Part shown: piece by piece, positions 34,787 through 47,581 of the stretch
How positions within the stretch are numbered: position 1 is the stretch's first letter
How the letters are laid out: each line of letters begins with the position of its first letter
Assembly (NCBI GenBank): GCA_030278955.1
Contig: JAOANR010000006.1
Span: 12,857,915 to 12,921,914, forward strand
Reading direction: 5' to 3'
Source: Hygrophila difformis
Taxonomy: Eukaryota; Streptophyta; Magnoliopsida; Lamiales; Acanthaceae
DNA: 64,000 nucleotides
The notes under the pieces: generated by a model
Databases searched by the model: none
Seen by the model: the letters and a program-made list of their open reading frames with translations, nothing else
Told to the model about the DNA's origin: nothing
Program-made: the position numbers and the translations under genes

Positions 34787-36068
34787 ATCTTACTACCACA
34801 TAAAATTTGTTCTTTCAATTCCTTGAAAAAAATGGCAAACGGAGCCTTACACACGTGGCAAACAGCGACAGTTGGGAATTGCCTGGACGGTTCCTGCCTG
34901 CATTATTATCTCCTCTCCACGGGTCCACGTGGCGTATTCCACGGCACGGCTCAAACCGTCGCCTTCTTACGGAATAAAAACTTACAATTACGAAACACAG
35001 AATAATTCAAAAGTACTACTGGTACAGTGGTATTAGTAATAATAATTAATTAAAAAGAAGAAAATTTATAGTACTATTATATTTATATTTTATAGTATAG
35101 TAATAATAATTCGATGTGTGTGTGTCCCGCCCGATTTTCTCTTCCCCTCTTTATTGCCCTCATTCGTTTACAGTTTTCCTCTGAATCCCAAATCTTACAT
35201 TTCTGATTTACTTAAGGATTCCGGTGGTTTCCAAATTCCGTTTCAACCCCCGAACCACACCCTTCGCGTATACTCAATTACTCATTGCTCATCTCTGTAC
35301 TCCACGAAAACTTCTACTCGCCTTCCCATTTCTTTTGCTCAATTCAATCGGATTTGTTTCTGAATTTTGATCACACTGGATTGCGCAAGGCTTTTTCTTT
35401 TCTTTTCATTATTGGGTTTATTTCCTTCTAATGGTTTAGTATGTGGATTTATTTTTTTTTTTATAAATGTTAGTTTTGATTTTGATCACCCAATTAATGT
35501 GGTTTCATTTGTTCCCTCTTCTTTTTCGCATTCGTTTGGTATCGATTTTGGTTCGTGTAAAATGGTTATTGCGTCCAGAGTGATGAATTCGTAATGTTGG
35601 TTCTCAGATGAACCCTGCATTTGCAAATGAGTTGGTTTGGTAATTGGGATTCAATTGAGACGTTTGCTTTAAGGTTTACTTTATAACCCCCAGAAAAAAA
35701 AAGGAAAAAAAAAAAACATTTTAGCATCGTTTGTTAATGATAATGTTTTATTTATGATGCAAACGAACTATTTAACTTCCATTTTGGCTGTGTTTGTTTC
35801 TCTGGGTGGTTTCTTTAGGCCCCCAGAACATTCTGAAAGTCAAGCTTAGTTAATGTGCCATATGGTTCTGCTTGTTGATGGATAATGCTTAAACTTGTAT
35901 ATGAATCAATGCTTAAATTCCATATTTTGAGAATATCAATTTTCATCTTGCAGCTTCAGCAAGGAAAAAGCTGCAATTTGGACTAGTCAGTGCTGTAACT
36001 TATAAAGTTCTTTCGCCTGGCCCTTGCGTTATGAAATTCAGTAGGTTTGGTGGTACAGTGGGATAGAA
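34787..36068 (+). promoter_or_regulatory. Upstream and 5' UTR region of the OSCA-like gene
   Basis: From about 35120 the sequence becomes pyrimidine-rich (TTTTCTCTTCCCCTCTTTATT) as in plant 5' UTRs. An AG acceptor-like site near 35953 (TTCATCTTGCAG|CTTCAGC) suggests an intron in the 5' UTR. The start codon follows at 36069. Exact transcript ends cannot be fixed from sequence. Confidence 0.4.
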
Positions 36069-39000
36069 ATGAATATATCTGGTCTGCTGACTTCTGCTGG
36101 CATCAATACTGGTGTTTGTGCGGGACTCTTTTCCCTTTATTCTGTCCTTAGGAAACAACCAAGCCTTGTGAGTGTGTACTTTGGGCAGAAGCTTGCTAAT
36201 GTGCAGTCAAAACAACAAGATCCCTTCTCGATTGGGAGGTTTATTCCTTCTCCCAGTTGGATGAAGAAGGCATGGGAAGCATCAGAAGAGGAATTATATG
36301 CCATTGGGGGTGTAGACGCACTGGTGTTTCTCCGTGCTGTTGTCTTCAGGTATTCAATGGACATTGCTCAAAATATGGAGTGGCCAGCTGCTTGTTTATT
36401 TTTATTTATTTGTTTATTTCCATAATTTTCAGGATTAGAAGATGCTTGTTTTTTATTCACTTGATCCACAAATGTTCAATTGTAGATAGTGCCTGATATC
36501 ATCTCTTGATTCACTTCTTGCAGTATCAGAGTCTTCACAGTTGCTGCTATTGTATGCTTGCTTCTTGTTCTTCCAATTAATTATCATGGTAAGGTAACAG
36601 ATCACAAGGGAATTCCAGATGAACCATTGGATGTATTCACAATTGGGAATATCAGTGAAGGCTCAAGATGGTCTGTATTGATGCATGCATTTGATTGTCT
36701 ACTACCATATTCAACTTACTGTGCTATTATTGTTCTCTATCTGCTTTTGTTCTTTAATCCTTTGTATGAGACTAAATTTTATTTGCAATATTATCAATCA
36801 ATGGTATGGAAGCACATGTTTATTGTCTACTATTGAGATTAGGTTTCTGTACTATTGTTGTCTTATGTTCGTCTCCATCTAAGACTATGTTTTATCTTTA
36901 CCGTAGCCTTTGGTTTACATTAGTTTAGACATAACTACCTTATTCCTGCAATATTTAGGGTAGCAATTTGTTTGTCCAATTGACATGTGGGATATTTAGG
37001 AAATTTTTTCAGCGCTTTTCTGGTTCCATTCTTTCGTTCTAAATATACATTTAATTTCTCCTTGCAGGCTTTTGGTACATTGCTTTGCATTATACACCAT
37101 ATCTTGCTGTGCTTGTCTCCTTCTATACTTTGTAAGGACTATAACAGGGTATTGTTCTTCTGGTTTTGATGTAAGAGTGAATAACTAAAAGTCCTTTGCT
37201 TTTTTATGAATGTCTTTTGTTGTTTCTTTCTGCTTCCCTGCAGGAATACAGGAACATCACAAAAATGAGATTGGCACATATTGCTGATTCATTTTCCAGC
37301 ACAAGTCACTTTACCGTACTTGTTCGGGCAATTCCTCGGGTTGATGGAGTATCATATAGTGACTCTGTCTCCAAATTCTTCACTGCTTTCTACCCTTCAT
37401 GCTATTTGTCTCATCAAATGGTTTATCACTCTGGAGCGATCAGGAAATTGATGGTAAGTATTTAAATCGATTTATAGTGATGGATGGTTATGCATATAAT
37501 AATTGACTTGTTCCCTTTCCTTTAATATGATCTTGTCTTCTAATTATACAAGTCATCATATTCCTTTGTAGTTCTCGTCTGCTGCACTATTCCTTCTTCC
37601 TCCAATTTTGGATATGCTTCTCTTTCATGTACATGCTGCTACTGACTATTGATTTGAAATGTTATGCATTTCAAAATTTATCATAGCATTTTTCGTGTTT
37701 GAAGCTCAAGCTCAGTGCGTGCTCCTTGCTAACCATTCTGGGAAATCTATTTATTTGGAAACTGCTAGCCTTGAAGGGAAAACAATAATTTTCAATTTGG
37801 ACAAGATTTTGTGATGTTTGAACTGCTGTAAACTCATGTTTGTTTACTGTAGACTGTAGTCATCCTTTGTCTTTTATGTGCAGTGTGCACAAAACATGAC
37901 GATAGTGTAATATGTAGATATTCATGGACGATTTGTCATGCCATGTGAGAACAGTGTCTTTTTTGTCAGCAGTTCAGTTTTATTCTTTATATAATAAATT
38001 CTTAAGGCAAATAGACTGGCTATATGATGAGATCATTCCTATGGCAGTAAGTTTGCATCCTACTTCATTGCTTCTCTTCTTTACTGGCGGCCAGAGAGAA
38101 TGTTCTTCTAATTAACTTTTGTGAGAACAATTGTTCCACATGTTTGTTTTGAATAGCCACCTTCATTACATGTGTTTTCTGGATTGATATAATTTGAGGA
38201 AATATTTCATCTGCTAAAGCTGCTTAAGTGTTTATTTAAGACATGTCTTTAGCCTGCAATTCATAATGTCTCGTCGGTGATCTTTAAATTTATCGAACTC
38301 AAGCATTATTAAAGTGGATAAGTTGGTGTCAGCTCATTAATTCTATAATGTTGGCAAATTTCGCTTGCAAATGATTTGTCTACCTTTATGTGGATTAGTT
38401 TTGCTTTGGATTTGGATTTCCTAGGAACGAGGAACTATAATTTAAGCATTTTCTTTATAAATAAATTAGTATAAAAGTGTTAAAGGATGAATTAGGGTTT
38501 TAACTAGTTGAATTGGGTGAAGGATATGCATGATACAATTTAGCTTGATTGTTATTTTCAAGTTCCGCCTTTCTAGGAAATCTAGATGATTCATTTCATT
38601 ATTTGGATTTTATAATTTATACATTACATATATTTTTTAATGTATATCAAGCTTAATATGATTTTATACTACATAATAGATCATGAAATTTTAAATGCAG
38701 AAGTTGTAAATGCTAATGATTAGATGATGTAATGGAGTGCGTATATTTGTTTAGATTATTGTTATTATTATTACTCCTATTATTTTTAAATGTATATGTA
38801 TGTTTGTAGATGTTTATATATTTTGTTATAGAAGTATATTATACCATGAATTGTGAGAAGGGTAACTATTAAAACTTTGAAAAGTTTTGTGCAAAGTTAC
38901 AGAGGAAAAATATCTTTATAAATCATTTCAGTTTTTCTCTGTTTTTTCTTTTTTTTTTTCTTTTTTTTTTTTTAAAATTTGGAAAGAGGTTGGGAAACCT

Positions 39001-42000
39001 TTTCTAAACCCAAACCATAGGTTATCTAGAGTATTCTCTGTACTTCAATGACTTCTCAGGACGTGTTATACACCCTTACTCTCTATATATGCTATCTGTA
39101 CAAAAGTTTTCATAACCTACAAATCATTATCTACTATTCCAAAGAGACTTCCAGAGAAGTCAGTGTGTGAGGTTTGACAAGAGATTTTCTTCTACCCACT
39201 TAATCCTGTATGTGCTTTTGCATGTGTGCGATGGTCCTTTATGTTGTGTAGAGAAAGTGTAAGCACATTTAACAAATTTGGGCTCTACAAATGTAGACTC
39301 TTCCCTTTTCTCATTGCATGGGGATACCTAATGAACAATTAAAGATGTCTTCTTGCATGTTCTATGAGGATTTTTTTTTTTTTTTTTTTTTTTTAAATCT
39401 TCAATTCAATTGTGGACCTTTACCTGACAAAATACATCAAAGTCTCTTTGAGGTAGACACAAGTCTTTGCGCTAATGATCATAGTGTCATGACAAAAATT
39501 GACAATCCTACTATGCTTCAAGTTGTGCGCCATAACAGGGGATGACCATATATGCATATTCTTGCCGCTGAACTTTTAATGTGAGGATCTTGAATGTGTC
39601 ATAAAGACCTTGGTACCACTTTGATAATAAATATCATGGGATCCACATTTCTTCTGGAGAATCAAATCTCCAACATGGAAAATTGTCCCATCAATGTAAG
39701 CATGTGACCTTTTCCTAAGTCAGTATAGACAAGGGACTTCTGAATGCCTGTGGCACCCAGTAACCTAGCATATAAGATTAACCCAGTTTCTTAGAGGTTA
39801 CAGTTTTAATTTTATTTAATTTTATAATTGTGGTTGGAGTTTATTCATGCCTGGGACTTGAGAACACTATATGGCTTATGGGTGGCCACTTTCTGGAGAT
39901 GTAGATATGAGACCCTACACCTTGGAAAATTTAGGCTTGAGTTTTATGAGCTTTTACCATTAAAATTTTCCTGTCTGTAGGACCCTCCGTATGGTGTTGT
40001 ATTTTTCATTAGATAGATTTTCATCCTCCTAGTCTTTTGTTATGTGTAGCGAGATGCCGAGAAGATGTATAAGATGTTCAAGGTGGACCGCTTGGAGAAA
40101 AGATGTGTACAGTCAGCGAGATGTGGCTTTTGTGGAGGAGGCACTACAACATCCTTGAAGATGCTTGTTAGAGATTGTAAAAGCTGTAAGGCGGAAACAC
40201 CCTTTCATTCTTCAGAATTGACCAAAAAGGTTTTAATCACTGAAAGAATCAACTTAATTTGTAACTATCCTAGTTAAAGTTGTTATGTGCATTGATGATC
40301 ATGGTGTGCAGATCTGATATCTGTATAAATTGTTAGAGCTTAGAGCAAATTAATTTATCTATCGTGGTTAATGCTTCAGAAGTATTTTACTACGTCTTAT
40401 TCACATTAACTTACATGGTCTTTTTGGCAATATGCTCTATATTTGTTTGTGGCAGCATTGCAACATCTTTATCTCTTTTCAGATCCTTCTTAGATTTCAG
40501 AAGTTTTTGGTGGGAACCTGCTTTAAGCTTCAGGTCTGAGGAAGCGGTGGTGGAAGACCATCCATTATATTCCATTAGTTTCTTACCTATCAAGCGCTTC
40601 TAATTTCATATTTTTGTTAATATTGAAAAATTTCAGTTATAATTGTTTCTAATATTGTGTGTTCTGTAAATAGAAACAAATTATTCTGGTTTCCACTTAG
40701 AAAAAAATATGAGGATTGAATTTCCCATTGATTGGATTTTCTTTTTCTGAAGTTCCTAAGTTGAGAGAACTTTAACAAACCTAATTTGGAGAATAACTCA
40801 GCACAATGCTTGTAGTGGTAAGTGACATTGATAAATTATTGATACAAAGTTACAAACCAGTTAGAAATATGTCATATGCAGATTGTTGATGTCAAATGAC
40901 TAGAAGTGTGAATGCTGGACTCGATACTAGAGGATACTTAAGTACCCAGTAGACAGTACATAACCCTGTGCATAGATAGATGGACAGTCTGGCTCAGGAT
41001 GGCAATGTCATGCTGTGACACGTGGCACTAGTTCAGTACCATAGAGCACTAGGTTGAGGCTGTTCATATGCTATGGTGCTTGAATTCACTGTGGCATGTC
41101 CATGCTATGGTAGTTATGTCATATGTGCAACATTTGAAACCAGTTTGGAGGTCATCAGAAGTCTGGCTATTATTATTATTGTGTTAGATTTCTGGCTATT
41201 TTTGCTGTTTTAGATTTTGTTAGAATGTTCAGATAGTTATAGGGACTTTTGTAAAAGTGTCCAGAAAATGCTTTCAATGTTCAATGTTTTTAGAGTTGAT
41301 ATTTCTCCAAAAATGTTTTAAGCCATGTAACAGGGTTTTAAGCCCTGTGACATGATTTGTTTTATTTTTAATGCCCTTAGATGATTGGATGTTGATTTTT
41401 TTTTTCGTTACTATTGGATTTAATATTTTGGTTGAAATTTATTGTGAATGTTGAGTTGGACTCGAGATTTATATGGGTTTTTGAGTGTTTAAATTTGGAT
41501 ATCTTAGCTTAATATTAAGTTTATTCATATACCTTAGCACAATGGCACGCACGATGCCATTAATAAACACAGGTTTTTTTGGGTTGGTAGTCATGCTATG
41601 TGTTGACTATTATGCAAGTTTTAAGGCGGTTTAATTTTCATGCAGGAGTGCGGAGCTGCTTTAATTTTTTTCAGGACTCGTTATGCAGCATCAGTTGCTG
41701 CAGAGGCTCTCCAAGCACCTAACCCTATGTCATGGGTGACTGATCCTGCTCCTGAACCAAACGATATCTTTTGGTCAAACTTGTCTGTACCATACCGACT
41801 TTTTTGGATTCGCAGGATTGCCGTAGTTGTGGCCTCTGTTTGTTTTGTGATTTTCTTTCTTATACCAGTGGTCTTTACACAAAGTCTTGTTCATCTTGAT
41901 AAACTCAAGAAGATATTCCCATTCCTGAAAGGTGTTGTGAAAAGGTAGTAAGTCTTAAATATTGTTATGCTTTCACTATTTGTCTGTTCGTTGAGATGCT

Positions 42001-43844
42001 CACGTTACTCCTTTGTTTGAAACTAGTAATTCTTTGGATCGGAGAAACAATATTTCTTCAGAGCCTGGCATCCAACACACCTAATGTAGTGTGTTATTGA
42101 TTTATTCAAACTGAAGGATTGCTTGTCGTTTATGCAAACAGTCCCATGTATAACCCGATCCTGAAAAATGACCATTGACCAGAGCATCTGTATTGTGCCC
42201 TGTTATTCCTTCATTGACTAGAATCACCATAACTAAAACTTGTTCTTTCTCCTTATTTCCAGGAAGTTGTTCGCGCAGCTGATCACTGGATATTTACCTA
42301 GTGTTGTCTTCCTCATCTTCTTGTCTATTGTCCCTCCATTAATGATGCTTTTTTCTACATTGGAGGGTGCCATATCACGTAGCCACAGGAAAAGAAGTAC
42401 ATGCATCAAATCCATTTACTTTGTCATCTGGAATGTTTTCTTTGCCAATATTCTAACAGAGGCCGCTATTGAACATTACCAAGTTTCAATCCTTAAGCTG
42501 GGTGATCCAAAAAACATACCAACACTTCTTGCAAGAGCAGTGCCATCAACGGTAGTTTCTTCTTTATAGTATTTCCTTACTTTTCCCATTACTGCGGCAT
42601 CACTACTGACTTTGATAAATGAATTCAATACCGAACGCCTCTGGTGAACCATTGATTTTTAATTTAGCAGGACCTCTTGACATGTTATTGTGCACTTGAA
42701 TTCATATTTTAATCTCATCACAATCTATATTTGCAGGCCACTTTCTTCATGACTTACGTCCTTACATCTGGTTGGGCAAGCTTGTCCTTCGAGCTAATTC
42801 AGCCATTCCCTCTTATCTGCAACTCATTTTATAGATACATTCTTCGGAACAAGGATGATTTCTCATACGGCACATATACCTTCCCATACCACACAGAAGT
42901 CCCAAGAGTCCTCTTGTTTGTGCTCCTTGGCCTTACTTGTTCCGTACTGGCGCCTCTAATATTACCCATATTGATTGTGTACTTTCTGCTGGCCTATCTA
43001 GTTTATCGGAATCAGGTTTGGAATCTGACTACCTTGTTTTCGAGATATTACACGTTTCATCTGTTCTTTTGATGCCCTTGCTTTTGGTTTTGAAAATGTT
43101 GTCCAACTCTGTTTTTGGCGGATTGATACTTACGTAGGTTATGTTACAGGATTGCAATTCTGGAAATCTGCATCAGAATTGTTTCCACAGATTCTTTTGT
43201 TGTCCTTTTGTATCAGCAATTTTTCCTTAAAATCTCATGTGATCCTTGTATTGTTCTTGTCGTATAATGCAGATCTTGAATGTATACGTGACACATTACG
43301 ACACGGGGGGTCTATACTGGCCTATTGTGCACAACACAACAATATTTTCCCTAATCCTGGCTCAAATGATTGCTCTGGGTGTGTTCGGCTTAAAAAACTC
43401 GCCCATTGCATCGGGCTTCACCTTCCCATTGATCATCTGCACACTCCTCTTCCATGAGTACTGCCGGCAGCGGTTCCACCCTGTATTCAAAAAGATCCCA
43501 GCCCAGGTAACAACAACAGCAACTCCTGCTCGATCCTTTTACCTGACTAATTGAAAAAATGCATTCTGTGATCTCTGAGAGGGTTGTTCTGCATTCAGAC
43601 TCTCATTGAAATGGACAATGCTGACGTGAGCGGTGCGAGGGTTGAAGAAATTCATCAGAAACTGCAGTCGTCGTACTGCCAGTTCAAATCAAATTCCCTG
43701 GACCTCCATAATAGTCCAGAACATAGTGCTGCATCCAAGTTGGCGTTGGATGGCTCCAATAAAGGTGTTGGGGCTGACCTTGAAGCTTCGGAGGATAGCA
43801 CATCAGGTTTAGACCCTTGCTCTAAGGTTAACAACAACTCATAA
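36069..43844 (+). CDS. CSC1/OSCA-family channel, RXW8/HYP1 type (742 aa)
   Basis: OSCA/CSC1 proteins are mechanosensitive or osmosensitive, calcium-permeable channels of the plasma membrane and endomembranes, related to TMEM63. Ten coding exons: 36069-36349, 36524-36670, 37068-37131, 37244-37453, 40050-40229, 41646-41944, 42263-42551, 42737-43015, 43273-43506 and 43599-43844. All are GT-AG with consistent phase (2229 nt). N-terminal RSN1-type membrane region: MNISGLLTSAGINTGVCAGL, PSPSWMKKAWEASEEELYAI. The cytosolic domain starts EYRNITKMRLAHIADSFSS and includes the cysteine-rich CGFCGGG and CKSC stretch. The channel core includes FAQLITGYLPSVVFLIFLSI, SGWASLSFELIQPFPL, FPYHTEVPRVLLFVLLG and ILNVYVTHYDTGGLYWPI. 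The soluble tail is acidic and serine-rich. Intron 4 is 2.6 kb. Blocks match Arabidopsis RXW8 most closely, from memory. No break seen. Confidence 0.93.
37454..40049 (+). other. Long intron 4 of the OSCA-like gene
   Basis: 2.6 kb of AT-rich sequence with two long T-runs (near 38948-38972 and 39371-39394). I see no coding blocks of the channel and no element with clear ends inside it. Confidence 0.6.
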
Positions 43845-44917
43845 GTTCTAACACTTATTGACAAAGTGTACTCATTTTTTCACAGAAGATAAATGCAAAG
43901 CACCTTGTTCGGAGTGAGAACCATAGCTGGAATTTCTTCTGTGGGTAAATCTGTGCCATGTGTGTGTATGTATATATATATAGTACTATATATTATATGT
44001 GTATGTATGCGTACACACGATTCTTATCGTGATAGTCGCATAAAGAGGGGAACGGGGCTGCTATCACTTGGTATACAGTTGCGGTCGTGTATACAAAACC
44101 ATTGAAATATATAATCTTGCAAGGGTTTCTAAATGGAATTATGGCAGGTCTTCTTGGAACTGTCAACTGTGCCTTGACAAAAATCATATGTATTGTTTTG
44201 AAGTTGAAACAAGGGAAGTTATGGAGAGGGAGCTGCTAATCAGTAATCACCATCTGTACAAGGTATATGTAAATTGTATTGATTTAGAGGTAAATTAAGA
44301 GGGTGGTTATCAAGGCAAAGGAACAAGGAATTATACAGCTGGTGGAAACTTCCATTCGGGAATTTCACCAAACACCTTGTTTACAGCCAATAAAGATAGC
44401 CTAGCAACTGAACCCCTGAAGTTCGTCGGCCCTTGTGAAATTCAGACTTCGATAACAGTAAGAAAAATTAATTTTGTCAAATCCCTAGGGTTCATTATCA
44501 TCAACCATCTTCAAGATATGGAATCTAACCTATATTTGTTTATAAATTCCTTTTCTTTTTTGGGAGCGGTGGATCTCCAATTCTCCATAAACTTTAAGCG
44601 ACTGTATAATTGATTTGAAACTTCATCACTACATCCTCCCCGAAAACCCAACAGAAAAGTAGTATTATATCGAAGGGGGGAAAATAACAACAATTGTACA
44701 ACAAATTCATAAAGTAACACACCTGAATAACATAAATTGAACTGAAACCCCGTATATAAGCGAGATCAACAACAAAAAGAAGCAAGAATTACAAATGAAA
44801 GTAAATTGACGGTTCCAAACAAGTGGAAATTATTGATTAGATTTGATTACACAAACCTGAGAAGATGAGAGAAAGAAAAACAAAGACACGATGATGAGCG
44901 ATTCATCGATGGATGAA
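43845..44917. other. Convergent 3' region between the OSCA-like and small cysteine-rich genes
   Basis: It holds the 3' UTRs of two genes pointing at each other. Short AT repeats occur near 43970-44005. No further gene recognised. Confidence 0.5.
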
Positions 44918-45127
44918 TCAGAGGACAGTGCAAGTAGAGGCGGGTTGGGAATCAGAAGCATCGTTGGGGTTGGAATGGGTTTGTGGATCGGCGAGGTTGA
45001 CGCCAGGCCAGGACTTGCACTGGCAGTGTTGGCCTTGAGGGATGCGTTTGTGGACGGAGGGGACGTGCCTGCCGCATCCGCCCCACGACTTCTTGCCGCA
45101 AGTGGAGCAAGTTACTTCGTAGCACAT
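44918..45127 (-). CDS. Small conserved cysteine-rich plant protein (69 aa)
   Basis: A single-exon reading from ATG at 45127 gives MCYEVTCSTCGKKSWGGCGR, then HVPSVHKRIPQGQHCQC and KSWPGVNLADP, a polar stretch, and the C-terminus STCTVL. The block with spaced cysteines (CYEVTCSTCGK, WGGCGRHV, GQHCQCKSWPG) is one I recognise from short uncharacterised proteins found widely in plants, probably zinc-binding. I know no experimental function. An upstream in-frame ATG at 45136 would add three residues; the MCYEV start fits the family. The last four residues CTVL fit a prenylation (CaaL) box. It converges with the OSCA-like gene. Confidence 0.8.
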   Translation of the reverse strand: MCYEVTCSTCGKKSWGGCGRHVPSVHKRIPQGQHCQCKSWPGVNLADPQTHSNPNDASDSQPASTCTVL

Positions 45128-45224
45128 CTTCAACAAAATTCTGAGTGGGTAGCAACAATGAATAATTTGATGGGAAAAAGAATTTTAGAATTGGGATGAA
45201 CCATATGTATATGTGGAGAGGAAA

Positions 45225-45242
45225 GGAGAGAGAGAGAGAGAA
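45225..45242 (-). repeat. (GA)n run in the probable 5' UTR of the small gene
   Basis: About nine GA dinucleotides (CT on the coding strand), about 100 bp upstream of the start codon. CT-rich 5' UTR runs are common in plants. Confidence 0.7.
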
Positions 45243-45517
45243 GAGGTTTTCTTATATAAAAAACAAATACATAAATAAAATACTATTTCTATCCTAGTAG
45301 GAGTAGCTAGTATAGTAAACTATAGCATAGTTGAAGTGTTGAAGTCGAGGGTCGAAATTTGGAATATTCTGAGAGGCATGTCAACTTGTCATCCAAATTC
45401 CAAACTGTGGGTGGGATTGGAATTGGAATATTGGAAGAGGTGTGAGTTTTCACATTATATTGGCGTTGAAACCCACACAACACTGCACAATATAATAATA
45501 ATATGTCCAATCTAATA

Positions 45518-45783
45518 CTCCATCAGTTACTTATTAGATTACGTGTTAGCAAAAATCACACATATCAAGAAATATCATTATTATTGGTTAATTTTTCACT
45601 TTTATTCCTATTCTATAAAAAAGTAAAATTGAAGTGGTGAGATATTGCACAATATTATAAGAGTAATATTTATGAAAAAATAAGGGTAATATTAAAAAAA
45701 GTATGATATAAATATGTAAAATGACAATTACTTTAAAATGCTTTTTGATTTCTAAAAAAAAACTAAAAAAAGAAGGGAGGGAG
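45518..45783. mobile_element. Degenerate Stowaway-like MITE
   Basis: CTCCATCAGTTACTTATTAG at the left, GAAGGGAGGGAG at the right, TA on both sides. The body (TGACAATTACTTTAAAATGC) resembles the copy at 50198-50530. Confidence 0.6.
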
Positions 45784-45975
45784 TACTATCACTGGTCACT
45801 ACTACGATATTTATAAACAACACATTTTTTTTAGCTGAAACCAACACATTTTGTATAATACAAGAAGGTTTTCATATACTTCAAAGTGTGACATGTCCAT
45901 ATACTTCAAAGTATTAATAATAGGGAATAAGGTTCTCTGCCCTTTGCTTTCTGCCCTAAGGGCTGTTATGCGGAA

Positions 45976-45976
<1 letters not shown>

Positions 45977-46033
<57 letters not shown>
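45977..46033 (+). repeat. (AAT)n microsatellite
   Basis: About 19 AAT units in an uninterrupted run. Confidence 0.97.
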
Positions 46034-46839
46034 GGGAATTAGGGATTGTCATTACTCCAAAGTGTGACAGCATAAAGCTCATACTCCTACTAGGCTATTA
46101 GGAGTATTTTATTATTTAATTATGTGCCATTATGTGAATTTATACATGTCCATAAAGTTCATTGGATTGCTACAAAACCAGGATACTTGTCAAATGGTGA
46201 ATAATAAACATACAATTAGTATTTGCCTATAAATACATGCATGTATCAAATGGTGGTGATTCAAATGAAAGATTCCTTTTCCCTACACTTTAGGCTACAC
46301 ACGATTCATTACACTTTAATTCGAAATAGCTTATTTCTTGTCATTTCCATTATGTATCAAACTTATTTTTTCTTTCCGATAAATCGAGGAAGGCCAATAA
46401 GTATATACAAGAACTCGAGTATAAATTTTTATTTAACTAACTAAAACTCCATGACCCGTAAAATTAATGATATTGGTAATGATACTACTACTTTTTACTC
46501 CTGCATAACATTATCATAAAATTATAGGAGTATTTAAGTTTCTGTACTATTTTTATTTAAAAGGTTATGCATTCCATTCCAAATTTCCAATCCCGTGAAC
46601 GTGCCATGAAATTATACTAGCTGGTGCCTAGTATCCTCGCCAATAATCTGTCACAGTAAATTGTCACCAACATTAATTAATTTGTAGTACAAATTATATT
46701 TGCCGTACAAACCTTTCTATAAATTTCTAGCACTAATTATATTATATTTGCCATTTTGATTTTCTCTTCCCATTCACATATTATAATTAGTTTTGGGCTG
46801 AAAACCTTTTGTCATGTTGAATCCCTCTTTGTTATGTTA
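46034..46839. other. Intergenic stretch, nothing recognised
   Basis: AT-rich. No gene or bounded repeat is supported. Confidence 0.4.
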
Positions 46840-46841
46840 TA

Positions 46842-47101
46842 CTTCCTCCGTTCCTTTTTAATTGCCACGGACCCACATTTCACGCAATTCAATACACATT
46901 TTTAATCGTTAATAACTCAAATTGCATACAAGTAAAAATTATAAAAATTTGATATTCTAAATCTATACGATTAGACGAATCCAACAAAATCGCACTTGAC
47001 TATATTTTATCTTACATAATTGTATTAAAAAGTCGAATCAAAGTTACTCAATGAACAGTGTCAAAACACCATATGTGGCAATAAATAAGGAACGGAGGAA
47101 G
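46842..47101. mobile_element. Stowaway-like MITE (260 bp)
   Basis: CTTCCTCCGTTCCTTTTTAATTGCCAC at the left mirrors GTGGCAATAAATAAGGAACGGAGGAAG at the right, with TA on both sides (46840-46841, 47102-47103). A full, well-preserved copy about 480 bp downstream of the KNOX gene stop. Confidence 0.93.
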
Positions 47102-47185
47102 TATGTGAATTTGCGCAAATGCCACTCGTCGATCATCACAACTTATGCTCATTAAATTTTTTTTTTTAAAAAAAAAAAAAAAAAA

Positions 47186-47212
47186 GAAGAAGAAGAAGAA
47201 GAAGAAGAAGAA
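47186..47212 (+). repeat. (GAA)n microsatellite next to a T/A run
   Basis: About nine AGA/GAA units directly after a long T-run and A-run (47156-47184). Confidence 0.9.
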
Positions 47213-47581
47213 AACCGTTAGATATGGACAGCAAAGACAACTGGATCGTATTTGCCACAATAAAACTTAAAATTAATCAAACTCATAAATTAAGACAAAA
47301 GGAAATGATATGCAGTGAGGCATACCAACAATCACTGAATGCACTAAGGCCACATTTTTCTTACATTTCTTAGGGAGTTACTGCACATGGACATACAAAC
47401 AAAATCACCAGCGACAGCACATCTCACAAGCAGTAGCTGCTATTTTCCGGTCAGAATCACACAGGAAGACAATAGCTTCTTAAACCGGACTTTTATCATT
47501 GCCAAACGAGAAACGAATAGTAAAAATAGATCATACATGATGAGTCCCCTAGGTGCAGCGGAGGATGCTACAGCAGCTTAA

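Noticed and set aside
37924..38115. Short frame in intron 4 of the OSCA-like gene as an extra exon
   Set aside because: The flanking exons join in phase without it, and the segment has no similarity to the channel family.
43246..43457. Alternative frames over OSCA exon 9
   Set aside because: Only the frame starting ILNVYVTHYDTGG fits the family and the splice phases.
44891..45199. 102-codon plus-strand frame
   Set aside because: It is antisense to the conserved cysteine-rich protein and has no similarity I recognise.
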